From positions 1-64,000 of the forward strand of contig JBILCM010000003.1 in NCBI GenBank assembly GCA_044353165.1: a DNA stretch of 64,000 nt. The letters are read 5' to 3'. Positions 35,572 to 44,912 of this stretch are shown one piece after another. Position 1 is the stretch's first letter. Each line of letters opens with the position of its first letter. A program made the position numbers and the translations under genes. The notes below the pieces were generated by a model. The model was not told the DNA's origin and made no database searches. It worked only from the letters and a program-made list of their open reading frames with translations. The stretch comes from JBILCM01 sp044353165 (GTDB lineage: Bacteria; Bacillota; Bacilli; Paenibacillales; YIM-B00363).

Positions 35572-36878
35572 TGGAGTCTGCCAAAACGTTATTCTTGGTC
35601 ACGCTGGTTGCTGCAAGTCTCATTCAAAGTTATTTGTTGGTGAACAGTTCACCAAACTTCGAAGAGAGCATACAAACTGAATTCGTTGAGACGGAGTTGA
35701 CTGGAACACAGTCTGAGATGGTTGCACTGGTTGAGCCGCAAGATATTGTCCTTCATTACGGCGATAATGAACATGTTATGCTCTATCCCCGAATGATTTT
35801 CTATGAGATGATTATGAACATTGTCAAACAGCGTTCGTTCGGCGATTTGCGTGTTGCGAGTGATGCGAATGAAGTATGGTCCATTGCCAATCAGGCGATT
35901 CAAGGCATTGAAATTCGTTTCCCTGAGTCATTGCCTCTTACGGTTATTCAGCAGGCGATCAATGTGCAAGGCGAAGATTTGGCCAATTTGATGAGGATTG
36001 ACAGGGTATATATATATTCGCGCTCCGATCGGGAAGAAGTTCGTGTCTTCTTCTTAAACACCAGAAGTCAGATGGCCTATGAAGCCATGAATGCTGACTT
36101 AACGGCGAAGGATGTAGAGCGGTTCGTTGGTTTTGGTGAAATGAAGTCAAGGTATGCGCGCTTCGATAACAAGCACTACATACCGTTGGAACCGCTCGTT
36201 ATGATACAATATGAGTTTCCATATCGAGTGTTCTCAGGGGAACAACTGCAGCGAAGTCTATTTCCCGATCCTTATAGCACCCGAAATTTAAAGGAGCGTG
36301 ATGGATCAGAAATCTATACAGACGGTAAGCGGGGCCTAAGGCTCTCAGCAAATACACAACAGATGAGATACACGAATCCAGCCGCGCCTGCAGAAGGATC
36401 ACAGAATATATTGGATACCGTGCGCTCTGCCATTCAGTTTATTAATCGGCACGGGGGTTGGAATGGCGATTACATGTTGCAAAGCATTAGCAACAGTCGT
36501 GAGATTTCAGGAGAACAAAATATCACGTTCCGTCATTATGTAGGTTCCTATTCTGGGGCGTATCCTGTAATATCCCTGACGAATACGATCCCATTCGGTG
36601 ATATAAACATTACTTTGCGAAATCGCGTAATTACAGGATATGAGCGTTCTGTTATGCAACTCGAAGGAAGCGCCGTCGCAAGAACGCAGGTAGTGCTTAT
36701 GGGCAGTGACAACTTGTTGGATTTACTGAACGCTTATCCAGACCGTGAACAAATCAAACATGTGTATCCCGCTTATCGAGTGCGACATAAGGAGACGAGC
36801 ATTCAATTCGAACCGTTCTGGGCGGTTGAAATGCAAGACGGCAGTGTGCGTGCTTTGGTGAAGGGAGGCGCACCGTAA
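35571..36878 (+). CDS. walH: WalRK regulatory protein WalH (YycH)
   Basis: YycH is a membrane-anchored extracytoplasmic protein that, with YycI, restrains WalK. The 435 residues have one N-terminal transmembrane helix (about 5-25) and a long outside domain. Start and stop overlap those of walK and walI by one base each. Motifs are family-level only; assignment rests on length, topology and operon position. Confidence 0.92.
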   Translation: MESAKTLFLVTLVAASLIQSYLLVNSSPNFEESIQTEFVETELTGTQSEMVALVEPQDIVLHYGDNEHVMLYPRMIFYEMIMNIVKQRSFGDLRVASDANEVWSIANQAIQGIEIRFPESLPLTVIQQAINVQGEDLANLMRIDRVYIYSRSDREEVRVFFLNTRSQMAYEAMNADLTAKDVERFVGFGEMKSRYARFDNKHYIPLEPLVMIQYEFPYRVFSGEQLQRSLFPDPYSTRNLKERDGSEIYTDGKRGLRLSANTQQMRYTNPAAPAEGSQNILDTVRSAIQFINRHGGWNGDYMLQSISNSREISGEQNITFRHYVGSYSGAYPVISLTNTIPFGDINITLRNRVITGYERSVMQLEGSAVARTQVVLMGSDNLLDLLNAYPDREQIKHVYPAYRVRHKETSIQFEPFWAVEMQDGSVRALVKGGAP

Positions 36879-37630
36879 TGGATTGGAGTCGCGCAAAATC
36901 ATTGCTCATCATCGCGTTTCTTGTGTTAAATTTATTATTAGGTTATCAGCTTTGGATGGATGAGCTAAACTTAACGATTTTTTCGAAACAAGCCTCCCAA
37001 CGGGAGGAATTGAATCGGTTGCTAACGTCCAAAGACATTCGGTTGGCATGTGAAATTCCAGCAAAAACCCCGGCGCTGCAAGAAATTACAGTGCGATTCG
37101 CCAAGGAACAGCAAGCCTTGGAGGAGCAACAGGAAATGGAAAGACTTGTTTCCCCACTCCCTGTAAGTATACTTGATAATCGCAAGGCACTAGTAGAGAG
37201 GTTAATTGAGCATATACCTGTAATTAAAGATTATGTCCCCGATCCTTATGCATTCCGTAGTGAGGGTGTCGTATTGGTGATGAACCAAATGTACCGCGAT
37301 CTACCGATGTTCGAAGCGAGATTAGAATTCGTGCAAGAGAATGCATGGGTCACAGGTTACCGTATGTCTTATGCGGAAGTTGATACATCCGCGACTACGG
37401 ATGCTCCGAAGATTTTATCGGCACATACCATATTGGTCAATTTAGCAGAGATGTATTTACCTTCAGGAACGGTAATTTCAGATGTCAGACTTGGTTATCA
37501 CGGTCCCATTTTTGAATCTGAGAAGCGCGTCTTGGCACCGTACTGGAGAGTTGTGGTATCTAACGGGGACACGTATTATGTGCACGCCATGAATGGCGCT
37601 GTTGAAGGGCCATCGTCAAAATACAGATAG
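36878..37630 (+). CDS. walI: WalRK regulatory protein WalI (YycI)
   Basis: YycI is the partner of YycH in the membrane complex with WalK. The 250 residues begin MDWSRAKSLLIIAFLVLNLL, a typical YycI start with one transmembrane helix, followed by an extracytoplasmic domain ending in the conserved APYWRVVVSNGDTYYVHAMN pattern. It overlaps walH by one base. Confidence 0.93.
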   Translation: MDWSRAKSLLIIAFLVLNLLLGYQLWMDELNLTIFSKQASQREELNRLLTSKDIRLACEIPAKTPALQEITVRFAKEQQALEEQQEMERLVSPLPVSILDNRKALVERLIEHIPVIKDYVPDPYAFRSEGVVLVMNQMYRDLPMFEARLEFVQENAWVTGYRMSYAEVDTSATTDAPKILSAHTILVNLAEMYLPSGTVISDVRLGYHGPIFESEKRVLAPYWRVVVSNGDTYYVHAMNGAVEGPSSKYR

Positions 37631-37642
37631 GATGAGTCATGT

Positions 37643-38458
37643 ATGGCAATTCGGTTTTCGGTATTATCCAGTGGATCTACAGGCAACGCGACTTTAATCG
37701 AATGTGAATCGTTGCGCATTCTCCTTGACGCTGGACTTAGTGCGAAGCGGCTAGAATTTCTGTTGACAGCACAAGGTATTGATCCGGGTTCACTAAGCGG
37801 TGTATTGGTCACGCACGAACACGCTGACCATGTACATGGACTGGGTGCTTTCGCAAGAAAACATAAGCTTCCTGTATACGCCAACCTCAAAACGTGGAAT
37901 GCATTGGATCGCACGGTGGGGGATTTGGAGGAGGGTCAACGCAAACATTTTATCACAGGAGAAACGATTGTGTTCGGTTCCATGACGGTGGAATCGTTCC
38001 CCATATCCCATGATGCAGCGGAACCCGTAGCGTACAATTTCTACGATGGTCAAGCAAAATTGAGTATTGCCACAGACATTGGGTATATGAGTCCGATTGT
38101 GCGCGAGAAAATCAAAGATGCGGACGTGATCGTGCTTGAGGCCAATCACGACATTCAGATGCTGCGTGTGGGCAAATATCCTTGGAATATTAAGCGGCGC
38201 ATCTTGAGTGACGTCGGTCATCTTTCCAACGAAGCTGCGGGTGAAGCGTTATGTGATGTGATCTCAGCTAGGACGAAGCGCGTCTATTTGGCGCATCTTA
38301 GCCGGGAACACAATATGTTGGATTTAGCCAAGCTCACGGTGAATAATATATTGTATGATTCGGGTGTTTATGCCGATGGCCGGAATGTAACGCTCATGGA
38401 TACGTACTACGATCGCCCCACAGCTTGGGATCGGGTTGAATCGATGGCCGTTGTGTAA
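37643..38458 (+). CDS. walJ: metallo-beta-lactamase-fold hydrolase WalJ (YycJ)
   Basis: WalJ/YycJ is an MBL-fold nuclease-like protein of the wal operon, linked to coordination of division with replication. The 271 residues start MAIRFSVLSSGSTGNATLIE, with the metal motif VLVTHEHADHVHGLG near residue 54, DIGYMSPIV and LAHLSREHN. The motif HEHADH is intact. It is the last gene of walRKHIJ. Confidence 0.93.
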   Translation: MAIRFSVLSSGSTGNATLIECESLRILLDAGLSAKRLEFLLTAQGIDPGSLSGVLVTHEHADHVHGLGAFARKHKLPVYANLKTWNALDRTVGDLEEGQRKHFITGETIVFGSMTVESFPISHDAAEPVAYNFYDGQAKLSIATDIGYMSPIVREKIKDADVIVLEANHDIQMLRVGKYPWNIKRRILSDVGHLSNEAAGEALCDVISARTKRVYLAHLSREHNMLDLAKLTVNNILYDSGVYADGRNVTLMDTYYDRPTAWDRVESMAVV

Positions 38459-38479
38459 TTCTAAAACATTCGCATTTTT

Positions 38480-38508
38480 TTGAGAAGTCTGTTTTTTTTA
38501 GGTAAAAT
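38480..38508 (+). promoter_or_regulatory. promoter of htrA
   Basis: TTGAGA (38480-38485) and TAAAAT (38503-38508) are exactly 17 bases apart, about 38 bases before the htrA start. It allows expression apart from walRK. Confidence 0.65.
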
Positions 38509-38545
38509 GATTATAGAGACATAACACATAAAGGGGGGCGTTGCT

Positions 38546-39757
38546 GTGGGACTTTTTGACGATGAATTTTATTCATCCAAAGTGTCATATCGGGAACGTA
38601 GAAGGGTATCGAAAGACCTCTGGCCTGCATGGCGTAGTCATACCCGTTGGACGCCCACCATTGTAATAGCTTCTGTTATTGGTGTCATTGTGCTTCTGGT
38701 GATTGTCATCTTGTTGTGGTCGGATCCCGCTGAAGAAGATGGGCGTGAAACCAACATTGCCCAGACCCCTACGACAAGTCAGCCCGTGGGTGTTGTTGAT
38801 GTTGTGCAGCAGATGAAACCTGCGATTGTCAGTGTGATCAGTATGCAGAATGGGTACGATCAACAACGGGAAGAATCCGGCATTGGTTCGGGGATTATAT
38901 ATAGATTAGACGGGTCAACGGGCAGAGTCGTAACGAATCACCATGTCATTGAAGGCGCCTCTTCGGTCGAGATCGTCCTCTCGAATGGCGAGCGTCTGGA
39001 GGCAGAAGTGGTGGGTTCCGATGCGCTAACGGACTTGGCGGTGCTTAAAGTGGAGAGTCGCAAAATGATTGGCGTTGCTCAGTTTGGCGATTCTGATCTT
39101 CTTCAAGAGGGGGAGGCGGCCATTGCCATTGGTCACCCCTTCGGCCTCGGGTACTCACCGACGTTCACCTTGGGTATTATCTCATCGCTGGATCGGGTTA
39201 TTCCCATATCGTTGTCGATGGATGAAAGTATTGATTGGGAGATGCGTTTATTGCAGACGGACGCTGCCATCAACCATGGGAATAGCGGCGGCGCTTTGGT
39301 GAATCTGGATGGGAAGGTCATCGGCATTAATTCGATGAAAGTGTCGCAGTACGGTGTGGAAGGACTTGGGTTTGCGATTCCGATCAACCAAGCAATACCG
39401 ATTATTAGCGAGCTGGAGAAATACGGTAAAGTGAGAAGGCCGTACCTTGGTGTGGCGACGGTTGATTTGAAGGTGTATGTAAGTAAGGATGAAGAATCGA
39501 ATGATAACCTTACGTTGCCTGAGGATGTAGAAGACGGCGCCATTGTACTTGAATCTTACGGACCGGCAGAAGAAGCCGGGATCAAGACCAATGATATCAT
39601 CGTGGCGTTGGATGGGAAGCCGATAAGCAGCACGCTGGACCTTCGCAAATATTTGTACGGCAACAAAAAAATCAATGAATCAATCTTGGTCGATTTCTAT
39701 CGTGATGGCAAGCGGAAATTCGTCGATGTGAAATTGATTGAAACCCCGGAGAAGTAA
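38546..39757 (+). CDS. htrA: serine protease HtrA (DegP/DegQ type)
   Basis: This is a membrane-anchored quality-control protease of 403 residues. One transmembrane helix lies near 36-58. A trypsin-like domain follows with His in VTNHHVIEGA, Asp in DALTDLAVLKV, and the catalytic Ser in NHGNSGGALVN. A single PDZ domain (about 300-400) comes last. The start is GTG after GGGGGG. The place behind walJ corresponds to yycK in B. subtilis. Confidence 0.95.
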   Translation: MGLFDDEFYSSKVSYRERRRVSKDLWPAWRSHTRWTPTIVIASVIGVIVLLVIVILLWSDPAEEDGRETNIAQTPTTSQPVGVVDVVQQMKPAIVSVISMQNGYDQQREESGIGSGIIYRLDGSTGRVVTNHHVIEGASSVEIVLSNGERLEAEVVGSDALTDLAVLKVESRKMIGVAQFGDSDLLQEGEAAIAIGHPFGLGYSPTFTLGIISSLDRVIPISLSMDESIDWEMRLLQTDAAINHGNSGGALVNLDGKVIGINSMKVSQYGVEGLGFAIPINQAIPIISELEKYGKVRRPYLGVATVDLKVYVSKDEESNDNLTLPEDVEDGAIVLESYGPAEEAGIKTNDIIVALDGKPISSTLDLRKYLYGNKKINESILVDFYRDGKRKFVDVKLIETPEK

Positions 39758-39763
39758 TCGCAT

Positions 39764-40246
39764 ATGATGCATCTTCGAATTGTGGCTGTAGGCAAGGTAA
39801 GAGAAAAATATTTGGCGCAGGGGATCGCTGAGTATGTCAAGCGGTTGGGTCTTTATGCCCGACTGGAAATATTGGAATTGTCAGATGAAGCTGCGCCGGA
39901 GACGATGAGTAAAGCCGAAGAAGAGAAAGTTCGGATGAAGGAAGGTCAGCGAATCCTGGACAAAATAAAACCCGACGAAGTGGTGTTCGCGCTCGCCATC
40001 GAAGGGGAGATGTGGACTTCAGAGCAACTGTCCGCTCACCTGTCGGAACTTGCCACCTACGGACGCAGTCAGATCGCTTTCGTCATCGGCGGCAGCCACG
40101 GGCTTTCGCAAGACGTGTTGCGCCGCGCAGACGTGAGGTTGTCATTCGGGCGCATCACCTACCCGCACCAACTCATTCGCCTTGTGCTGGCGGAGCAGCT
40201 GTACCGCGCATGCAAGATCGCGCGCGGGGAGGCGTATCATAAGTGA
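39764..40246 (+). CDS. rlmH: 23S rRNA pseudouridine-1915 N3-methyltransferase RlmH (OrfX)
   Basis: RlmH methylates pseudouridine 1915 in helix 69 of 23S rRNA. The 160 residues start MMHLRIVAVGKVREKYLAQG (the second ATG may be the real start). The SPOUT knot has FVIGGSHGLSQDVLRRAD and FGRITYPHQLIRLVLAEQLY. The C-terminus GEAYHK is encoded by the stretch used as the integration site by staphylococcal SCC elements. The 3' half is GC-rich compared with what follows. The gene ends the conserved core. Confidence 0.97.
   Translation: MMHLRIVAVGKVREKYLAQGIAEYVKRLGLYARLEILELSDEAAPETMSKAEEEKVRMKEGQRILDKIKPDEVVFALAIEGEMWTSEQLSAHLSELATYGRSQIAFVIGGSHGLSQDVLRRADVRLSFGRITYPHQLIRLVLAEQLYRACKIARGEAYHK
40229..40246 (+). 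other. att-like sequence at the rlmH 3' end
   Basis: GAGGCGTATCATAAGTGA encodes EAYHK-stop of RlmH and matches the type of sequence used as attB by staphylococcal SCC elements. Its core recurs at 59767-59778 (12 of 12) and 63031-63044 (13 of 14). Confidence 0.5.
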
Positions 40247-40278
40247 CTGTGGGAAGGTCTGGGTTTCAGTAAACCAAG

Positions 40279-40322
40279 GCATTCGGCACCCCCTAATTAT
40301 TCGTTATCCAGATTACATGGAG
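40279..40322. repeat. junction repeat, copy A
   Basis: A block of 24 identical bases (40293-40316), beginning CTAATTATTCGTTATCC, recurs at 57160-57183. The flanks are similar too (CACC before, TGGAG after). This copy runs into the DUF6194 relic. Confidence 0.8.
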
Positions 40323-40331
40323 GAGGTGATT

Positions 40332-40502
40332 TTGTAAATCCAAATGAAATAGTGAACCTGATCACTTCTAACTTTGATGGTGTTGTGGTTAAATCAAGCT
40401 GGGGTGAAACCTCGTTCTTTTATAATCCATGATATCTACTTCCTAATGGTGTGTATTTTTGCACAATTAAAGAAAAAGACTGAGCGAATGATAAGTCCTC
40501 GA
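40332..40502 (+). pseudogene. DUF6194 family relic
   Basis: The reading VNPNEIVNLITSNFDGVVVK is nearly identical to the start of the intact gene at 58720. The relic has in-frame stops after SFFYNP and after IKEKD, and it breaks off after NDKSSKL. The remaining two thirds of the protein are missing. It runs directly into a Fic fragment, so it is a truncated duplicate created by a deletion or recombination at that point. Confidence 0.8.
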
Positions 40503-40507
40503 AATTA

Positions 40508-40819
40508 ATGGAAGAATATTATTTCGAAGATCTGCACGGGTATTATCGTAATCTGCAAATGGGGTTGCCACCATTGTATTATGATGGACGAGCAAATCCT
40601 CCTGATTTAGTCCCATGGATAGAATATTTAGTTCGAATTATGGCCTTGGCATATGAGAAGGTAGCGAATTTGGCGATTCAATTCTCAGTTTCAGATGTTG
40701 ACCCGAGAGTTTTGGAATTGATGCCAGAAAAAAAATATTACGTTTTCTGATTGGACGTAAACGCCTAGCAAAACCAAATGAGATTGCAGAGCTTTTCAAA
40801 GTGAGGGCGGTTGGGAGTT
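40508..40819 (+). pseudogene. Fic-type protein C-terminal relic
   Basis: The reading EEYYFEDLHGYYRNLQMG, then PDLVPWIEYLVRIMALAYEK, resembles the C-terminal helical part of Fic-family proteins after the active site. It stops at 40750. A one-base shift near 40735 would continue the reading as ILRFLIGRKRLAKPNEIAEL, like the winged-helix tail of such proteins. The Fic core is absent, so no activity is expected. Family assignment is moderate. Confidence 0.5.
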
Positions 40820-40874
40820 AAAGGATTACTGGACTCATGTTAAGATTTTCATTGTTCTTGAGGAGTGCTGATAC

Positions 40875-41095
40875 ATGAACAATCATTAGAATAAATTCAT
40901 TTATAAGCTTTGGGCGCCGATTTATGATTGTATCTTTAATCAAGGCATTTTTTTAGAGCCCGTCAATAAGTGTTTGGTGATCTTATTCTGAAGGAACAGT
41001 AAAATATATTGCTTGTCAGAGTGGGGACAGGAGCAGATATTGAATTTATCATTCGTTAGCAAGTTGACTTTACGATGGTGACGATGACATATGTG
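40875..41095 (+). pseudogene. SAM-dependent methyltransferase relic
   Basis: An ATG with GGAGTG upstream opens MNNH-stop-NKFIYKLWAPIYDCIF, then QGIFLEPVNK and, after more stops, ILLVRVGTGADIEFI. This is the N-terminal pattern of a class I methyltransferase with motif I decayed to VRVGTGAD. At least three in-frame stops show it is dead. The next 200 bases hold only a strong inverted repeat and then the ABC operon. Confidence 0.6.
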
Positions 41096-41148
41096 TGATA
41101 TGAAAATAATGAATGAAGTCAACATAATAATTTTTCCCCAGTAACAGA

Positions 41149-41182
41149 AGAGCCTAAAGCGAAGAAATTCGCTTAAGGCTCT
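41149..41182. repeat. long inverted repeat (hairpin)
   Basis: AGAGCCTAAAGCGAA and TTCGCTTAAGGCTCT form a 15-base stem with one mismatch around GAAA. Neither strand has a good T run beside it, so it is either a weak terminator or a remnant of one. Confidence 0.6.
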
Positions 41183-41311
41183 ATTTCGGATTATGTGATG
41201 AAGATCTGTATGCGGAGCACAGTTCTTAAAAATCGTTTATTTGTATATTAAACTTTACATAAAGACAATTATTTATTACAATTGAATAAAACTGAAAGAG
41301 GTGACGTTATT

Positions 41312-42034
41312 GTGCTGAAAGTTGATAAAGTAAGCAAACAGTTTATTCATCAAAAACAAACGATTGACGCTGTATGCAATGTTTCATTCGAAATTGCAAC
41401 AGGTGAAACAGTTGGCCTAATCGGTCCAAACGGAGCTGGCAAAAGCACGCTCATGCGTATGATTGCAACGTTGATGAAGCCGAGTAGTGGCAACATCTGG
41501 ATTGATACATACAACGTCGCTACTCATTCGCAACATGCGAAGGCGCGGATGGGGTATGTCTCACTCGATACGAATTTGCCGGAGCAGATGAGTGGTGAAC
41601 AGTTGTTGCGTTATTTTGCTCGCATTTATGCACTCGACGCAGACATAACAGAACGACGGATTGCTACTTGGACGGAGCGGCTCTCATTGCAAAAATATAT
41701 GCATAAGCCGTTTGGTCAATTGTCCAGCGGTAACAAGCAGAAGATTTCATTGGTGCGCGGACTTTTACATCAGCCCGCATTTTTGCTGCTTGATGAGCCG
41801 AGCAATGGACTCGACATTGTGGCGCTTGGTGTACTGCGTGATACATTGTGCTCGTTGAAAAATGAAGGCACTTCCATTCTGATCTCTTCACATATTTTGC
41901 AAGATATTCAGCTGTGCGAACGTTTGCTTGTCATGCATGAAGGAGAACTCATCCGCAACGAACCGCTTGCACAAATCGGCGAGCATCTGATTTCGCTGGA
42001 GGACTACTATCTAAGGGCGGTGGACGCACAATGA
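41312..42034 (+). CDS. ABC transporter ATP-binding protein (NatA-like)
   Basis: This is the ATPase of an ABC-2 exporter, similar to sodium-exporter NatA proteins. The GTG at 41312 is chosen because AGAGGTGA lies seven bases upstream; a TTG at 41282 has none. The 240 residues carry Walker A GLIGPNGAGKSTLMRM, Q-loop region, signature LSSGNKQKISL (LSSGN variant) and Walker B FLLLDEPSNGLD. It overlaps the permease gene by four bases. The substrate cannot be read from sequence. Confidence 0.9.
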   Translation: MLKVDKVSKQFIHQKQTIDAVCNVSFEIATGETVGLIGPNGAGKSTLMRMIATLMKPSSGNIWIDTYNVATHSQHAKARMGYVSLDTNLPEQMSGEQLLRYFARIYALDADITERRIATWTERLSLQKYMHKPFGQLSSGNKQKISLVRGLLHQPAFLLLDEPSNGLDIVALGVLRDTLCSLKNEGTSILISSHILQDIQLCERLLVMHEGELIRNEPLAQIGEHLISLEDYYLRAVDAQ

Positions 42035-43143
42035 ATATGGGCAGAATGTGGACGCTTGCTTGGCGTGATATGTGGCATGCGCTGCGTGACAAACGAAATA
42101 TCTTAACGATTCTCCTTATATCCGTTATTATTTATCCCGCGCTCATTGTTGGTGTTAGTTGGTTTCAATCGACTCAACAAACGGAAGCAATGGCGACAGT
42201 CTATTTGCTAAAGGTGAATGATGTGGAATTGTTTAACCAATTGGTCCGAACAGTCCCAGCACCATTCAAATACGAGTTATTGGACGCCACGTCGACGGAG
42301 TCAGGTGACGGAACATTCAGCATTCAACGCGATGGAACTGGTTATACCGTCATTTGGGAACAGCGTAGCGATCGGAATCGCAATGTATTTCTCAATGAAC
42401 AAGTTGCTTCGTGGCTCCAGCAATGCAATGAACAATTGATGCAGCAAAAACCGATTAAATGGAGTGTGGTTGATGTTACGCCTGAAGAGCAACGACAAAA
42501 TCCGCTCGTCGGAATGCTCGGTTATTTTATCGCGCTAGGGATTATCGTTGGCGGAATGGGAGTTGCAATCGACACAACGGCTGGTGAAAAAGAGCGAAAA
42601 ACATTGCTCACATTGTATTCAAGTCCGCATACAGCCACTGAGATTATGAGTGCGAAACTGCTGCATATTTCCTTTTTTTCGGTACTGGCTGCGATTTTGA
42701 ACGTTCTCTCGATGGGTATCTCGCTCACCGTATTGCTACCGATGATTGAGAAAGATCTGGAGGCCGGACTGCAACTCGATTCGCTCGTGTTTATCCAACT
42801 GTTCAGTTTAGTTATCGCACTCGCTGCTTTGATTAGTGCATTGATGCTCGCCATCGGCATTTACGCACGCAACATTAAAGAAGCGACATCATGGATGACA
42901 CCGTTGCTGTTTGTTGTGATTTTTATTGGACTGACCTGGTCTTCGGTCGATGCGGAGCCATTCTCCTGGGTATACTGGACACCCATTGTCAATATTTTCG
43001 TAAGCATTCGCGATACGTTCAGCCATCAACTGACCATAGCACATTGGCTGATCACGTTAATTACAATGATGTTTGCGATTCTGATATGCAGTATCCTGAC
43101 AAAAAAACTATTTCAATCTGAGTCTGTATTGTTCAGAAATTAA
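42031..43143 (+). CDS. ABC transporter permease (NatB/ABC-2 type)
   Basis: This is the membrane partner of the preceding ATPase. The 370 residues have a first transmembrane helix near 22-45, a large extracytoplasmic domain (about 46-165), and five further helices. The first of these, LVGMLGYFIALGIIVGGMGV, is followed by the cytoplasmic loop DTTAGEKERKTLLTLYSSP, typical of NatB/ABC-2 permeases. It is translationally coupled to the ATPase. An XRE regulator follows 17 bases later. Confidence 0.88.
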   Translation: MNMGRMWTLAWRDMWHALRDKRNILTILLISVIIYPALIVGVSWFQSTQQTEAMATVYLLKVNDVELFNQLVRTVPAPFKYELLDATSTESGDGTFSIQRDGTGYTVIWEQRSDRNRNVFLNEQVASWLQQCNEQLMQQKPIKWSVVDVTPEEQRQNPLVGMLGYFIALGIIVGGMGVAIDTTAGEKERKTLLTLYSSPHTATEIMSAKLLHISFFSVLAAILNVLSMGISLTVLLPMIEKDLEAGLQLDSLVFIQLFSLVIALAALISALMLAIGIYARNIKEATSWMTPLLFVVIFIGLTWSSVDAEPFSWVYWTPIVNIFVSIRDTFSHQLTIAHWLITLITMMFAILICSILTKKLFQSESVLFRN

Positions 43144-43160
43144 TTGCGGAGAGGACAGTG

Positions 43161-43376
43161 ATGCACATGCGACTCGAGAACCGTGTGCGCGAATTACGAG
43201 CTCGCTTTCGCATATCACAACAAGAGCTTGCCGATCGAATCGAGGTATCGCGGCAAACGATTGCGCTCATAGAGCGCGGGGACTACTCGCCGTCGGTTGT
43301 GATTGCGCTCAAAATGGCGCAGCTATTCAACGAACCAGTGGAAACGATTTTTTATTTGGAGGAGGAGAAGACATGA
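43161..43376 (+). CDS. XRE-family transcriptional regulator
   Basis: This is a single-domain HTH protein of 71 residues (RLENRVRELRARFRISQQEL, VSRQTIALIERGDYSPS) of the short YozG/Cro type. Such genes commonly sit beside ABC exporters and DUF3169 genes and probably regulate them. GAGAGG precedes the ATG at 43161; GTG 43158 and ATG 43167 are alternatives. It overlaps the next gene by four bases. Confidence 0.9.
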   Translation: MHMRLENRVRELRARFRISQQELADRIEVSRQTIALIERGDYSPSVVIALKMAQLFNEPVETIFYLEEEKT

Positions 43377-44140
43377 GTAAAAAGATGAAATATTGGTTGG
43401 TGACGTTGGCGGGGGTTATTGTCGGTGGAGGTATTGGATTTTTGATTGGTGAAGGTGTGGGTGACAATATGAAGAGTGTGGAGTCGACATTTGCTGGGCA
43501 AGCCTATCTTTTGTTTTCGTACGACATCGTATTCTATTTGATGGCCACCACTTGTCTTGTTTTATTGGTGCTTGTGCTTGGCGGATTACGGAAGTTGAAA
43601 AGCTATTCAAGTGTAGTGGCAGATGATGAACCTTACTCGCCAATAGAGAAGGCCGTTTCGACATTGATGATGCAGGCCACCTTGCTCCAGTCGATTTCGA
43701 CCGTTTGGCTGTTTGCAGGGGCTTCCTACATGACCGAGTTGGCGGATGAAGACCGAATCTTGGGCGTACTCATGATCAGTTCTGCCATCATGTTGTTAAT
43801 CGGATGGTTACTCTTCCGCAAAGTGATGTCAAAGATGAATGAACTGGTCCCTCGCTTAGCGATTGATTTGTACGACACCAATCAAAATCGTCAATATAAC
43901 AGCGTGCTTAAACGACTGGACGAATCGGAAAAATTGCAAATGTATAAGGCCGGCTTTCAAGCGATGCGCTGGATGTTGACCGTGCTATACATTTTGTTGT
44001 TTGTCATTATGATTTATTCTGTGCTCATTGAGTCGCAAATGAACTTGCTGTTGCTCGTCGGATTTCTCACCATCACTCAGCAGGCATTTTATTTTTACGC
44101 TGCCAAGCAGCAGACAAAGTCACAAAGGTTGACTCTGTGA
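43373..44140 (+). CDS. DUF3169 family membrane protein
   Basis: The 255 residues have five to six transmembrane helices (about 8-26, 48-70, 105-150 in two, 200-245 in two) and match the DUF3169 family by topology and by pairing with the XRE regulator. The middle cytoplasmic part contains RLAIDLYDTNQNRQYNSVL. Function is unknown. It overlaps the regulator by four bases. Confidence 0.75.
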   Translation: MSKKMKYWLVTLAGVIVGGGIGFLIGEGVGDNMKSVESTFAGQAYLLFSYDIVFYLMATTCLVLLVLVLGGLRKLKSYSSVVADDEPYSPIEKAVSTLMMQATLLQSISTVWLFAGASYMTELADEDRILGVLMISSAIMLLIGWLLFRKVMSKMNELVPRLAIDLYDTNQNRQYNSVLKRLDESEKLQMYKAGFQAMRWMLTVLYILLFVIMIYSVLIESQMNLLLLVGFLTITQQAFYFYAAKQQTKSQRLTL

Positions 44141-44197
44141 AGTTAATCAAATAGAGGCGCAAGACATGAAATTCCTGTCAAGAAATGAGGTTGCATT

Positions 44198-44771
44198 AAG
44201 AATGAACAAGTAGCACCTGTTGCCGCAAGAGAACGCATCTTTTGGTTGGACATGTTGCGTGGTTTTGCATTGTTGGGCGAAGGTGAACAATCTATGAAAA
44301 TGCAATTGAACGCACAGTACCAGCAGTTGTACGAGCAATCGCTCAATAATTATGGTGCGGGCAGTTTGTCCGATCTATTCACACAGCGCCTGACGGACTG
44401 GGGAAATTCGCCACCTAACTTGTTCGTTGCTCCGTTCGTTATTTTGCCGATCTTTTTGATTGGCGCCTATGTAATCAAGAGCGGGCTATTGCAACGTATG
44501 CAGACGGATGTTGCCGTATTGAGAAAGGTGATGTATTGGAGTTTTTTTTGTCGGTGTCATATTTACCATCAACAAGATGGACAGTAAAGCGGAAGTTCAG
44601 GCTGAAAAAACGACGATTTATGAGCCATTTCAACAGATATTCGGATTCTTAGGTGACTTGGGACTCGCCGTCTTTTACGCAAGTCTGCTCCTTTTCTTAT
44701 CGCGCGTCGGGGTATGGGAACCGTTGCTGTCGTCGTTCCAGTGGGCGGGTCGGATGGCGTTAACGAACTAA
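44198..44771 (+). pseudogene. DUF418 family membrane protein relic
   Basis: RERIFWLDMLRGFALLG is the typical DUF418 start, but it has no start codon in frame. It jumps at once to EGEQSMKMQLNAQYQQ, so one or more helices were deleted. The frame then breaks in a run of eight T (44542-44549): VMYWSFF shifts to FVGVIFTINKMDSKAEVQAE. The C-terminus is also short (ends RMALTN). Three lesions make it non-functional. A terminator follows. Confidence 0.75.
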
Positions 44772-44774
44772 TAG

Positions 44775-44816
44775 AAGCTTGAAGTGACTTGATATAAGGT
44801 TGCTTCGAGCTTTTTT
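44775..44816 (+). terminator. intrinsic terminator after the DUF418 relic
   Basis: AAGCTTGAAG pairs with CTTCGAGCTT with one T-G pair, followed by TTTTTT (44811-44816). Confidence 0.75.
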
Positions 44817-44843
44817 ATGGCAGTTTAAATTATTAGAAATTCA

Positions 44844-44889
44844 TTGACAACTTTGATAGAAAAACATATCATTTAATAAAATAAATAAT
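44844..44889 (+). promoter_or_regulatory. promoter and possible operator of the TetR gene
   Basis: TTGACA (44844-44849) and TATCAT (44867-44872) are 17 bases apart. Directly downstream, AAATAAATAAT (44879-44889) is identical, in complement, to 11 bases of the operator-like palindrome before the SDR gene at 47762. Confidence 0.6.
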
Positions 44890-44912
44890 CAAACTATTGG
44901 AGGTGAGCGCTC

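Noticed and set aside
41149..41182. Hairpin as an intrinsic terminator
   Set aside because: The stem is strong, but there is no T run on either side. It is listed only as an inverted repeat.
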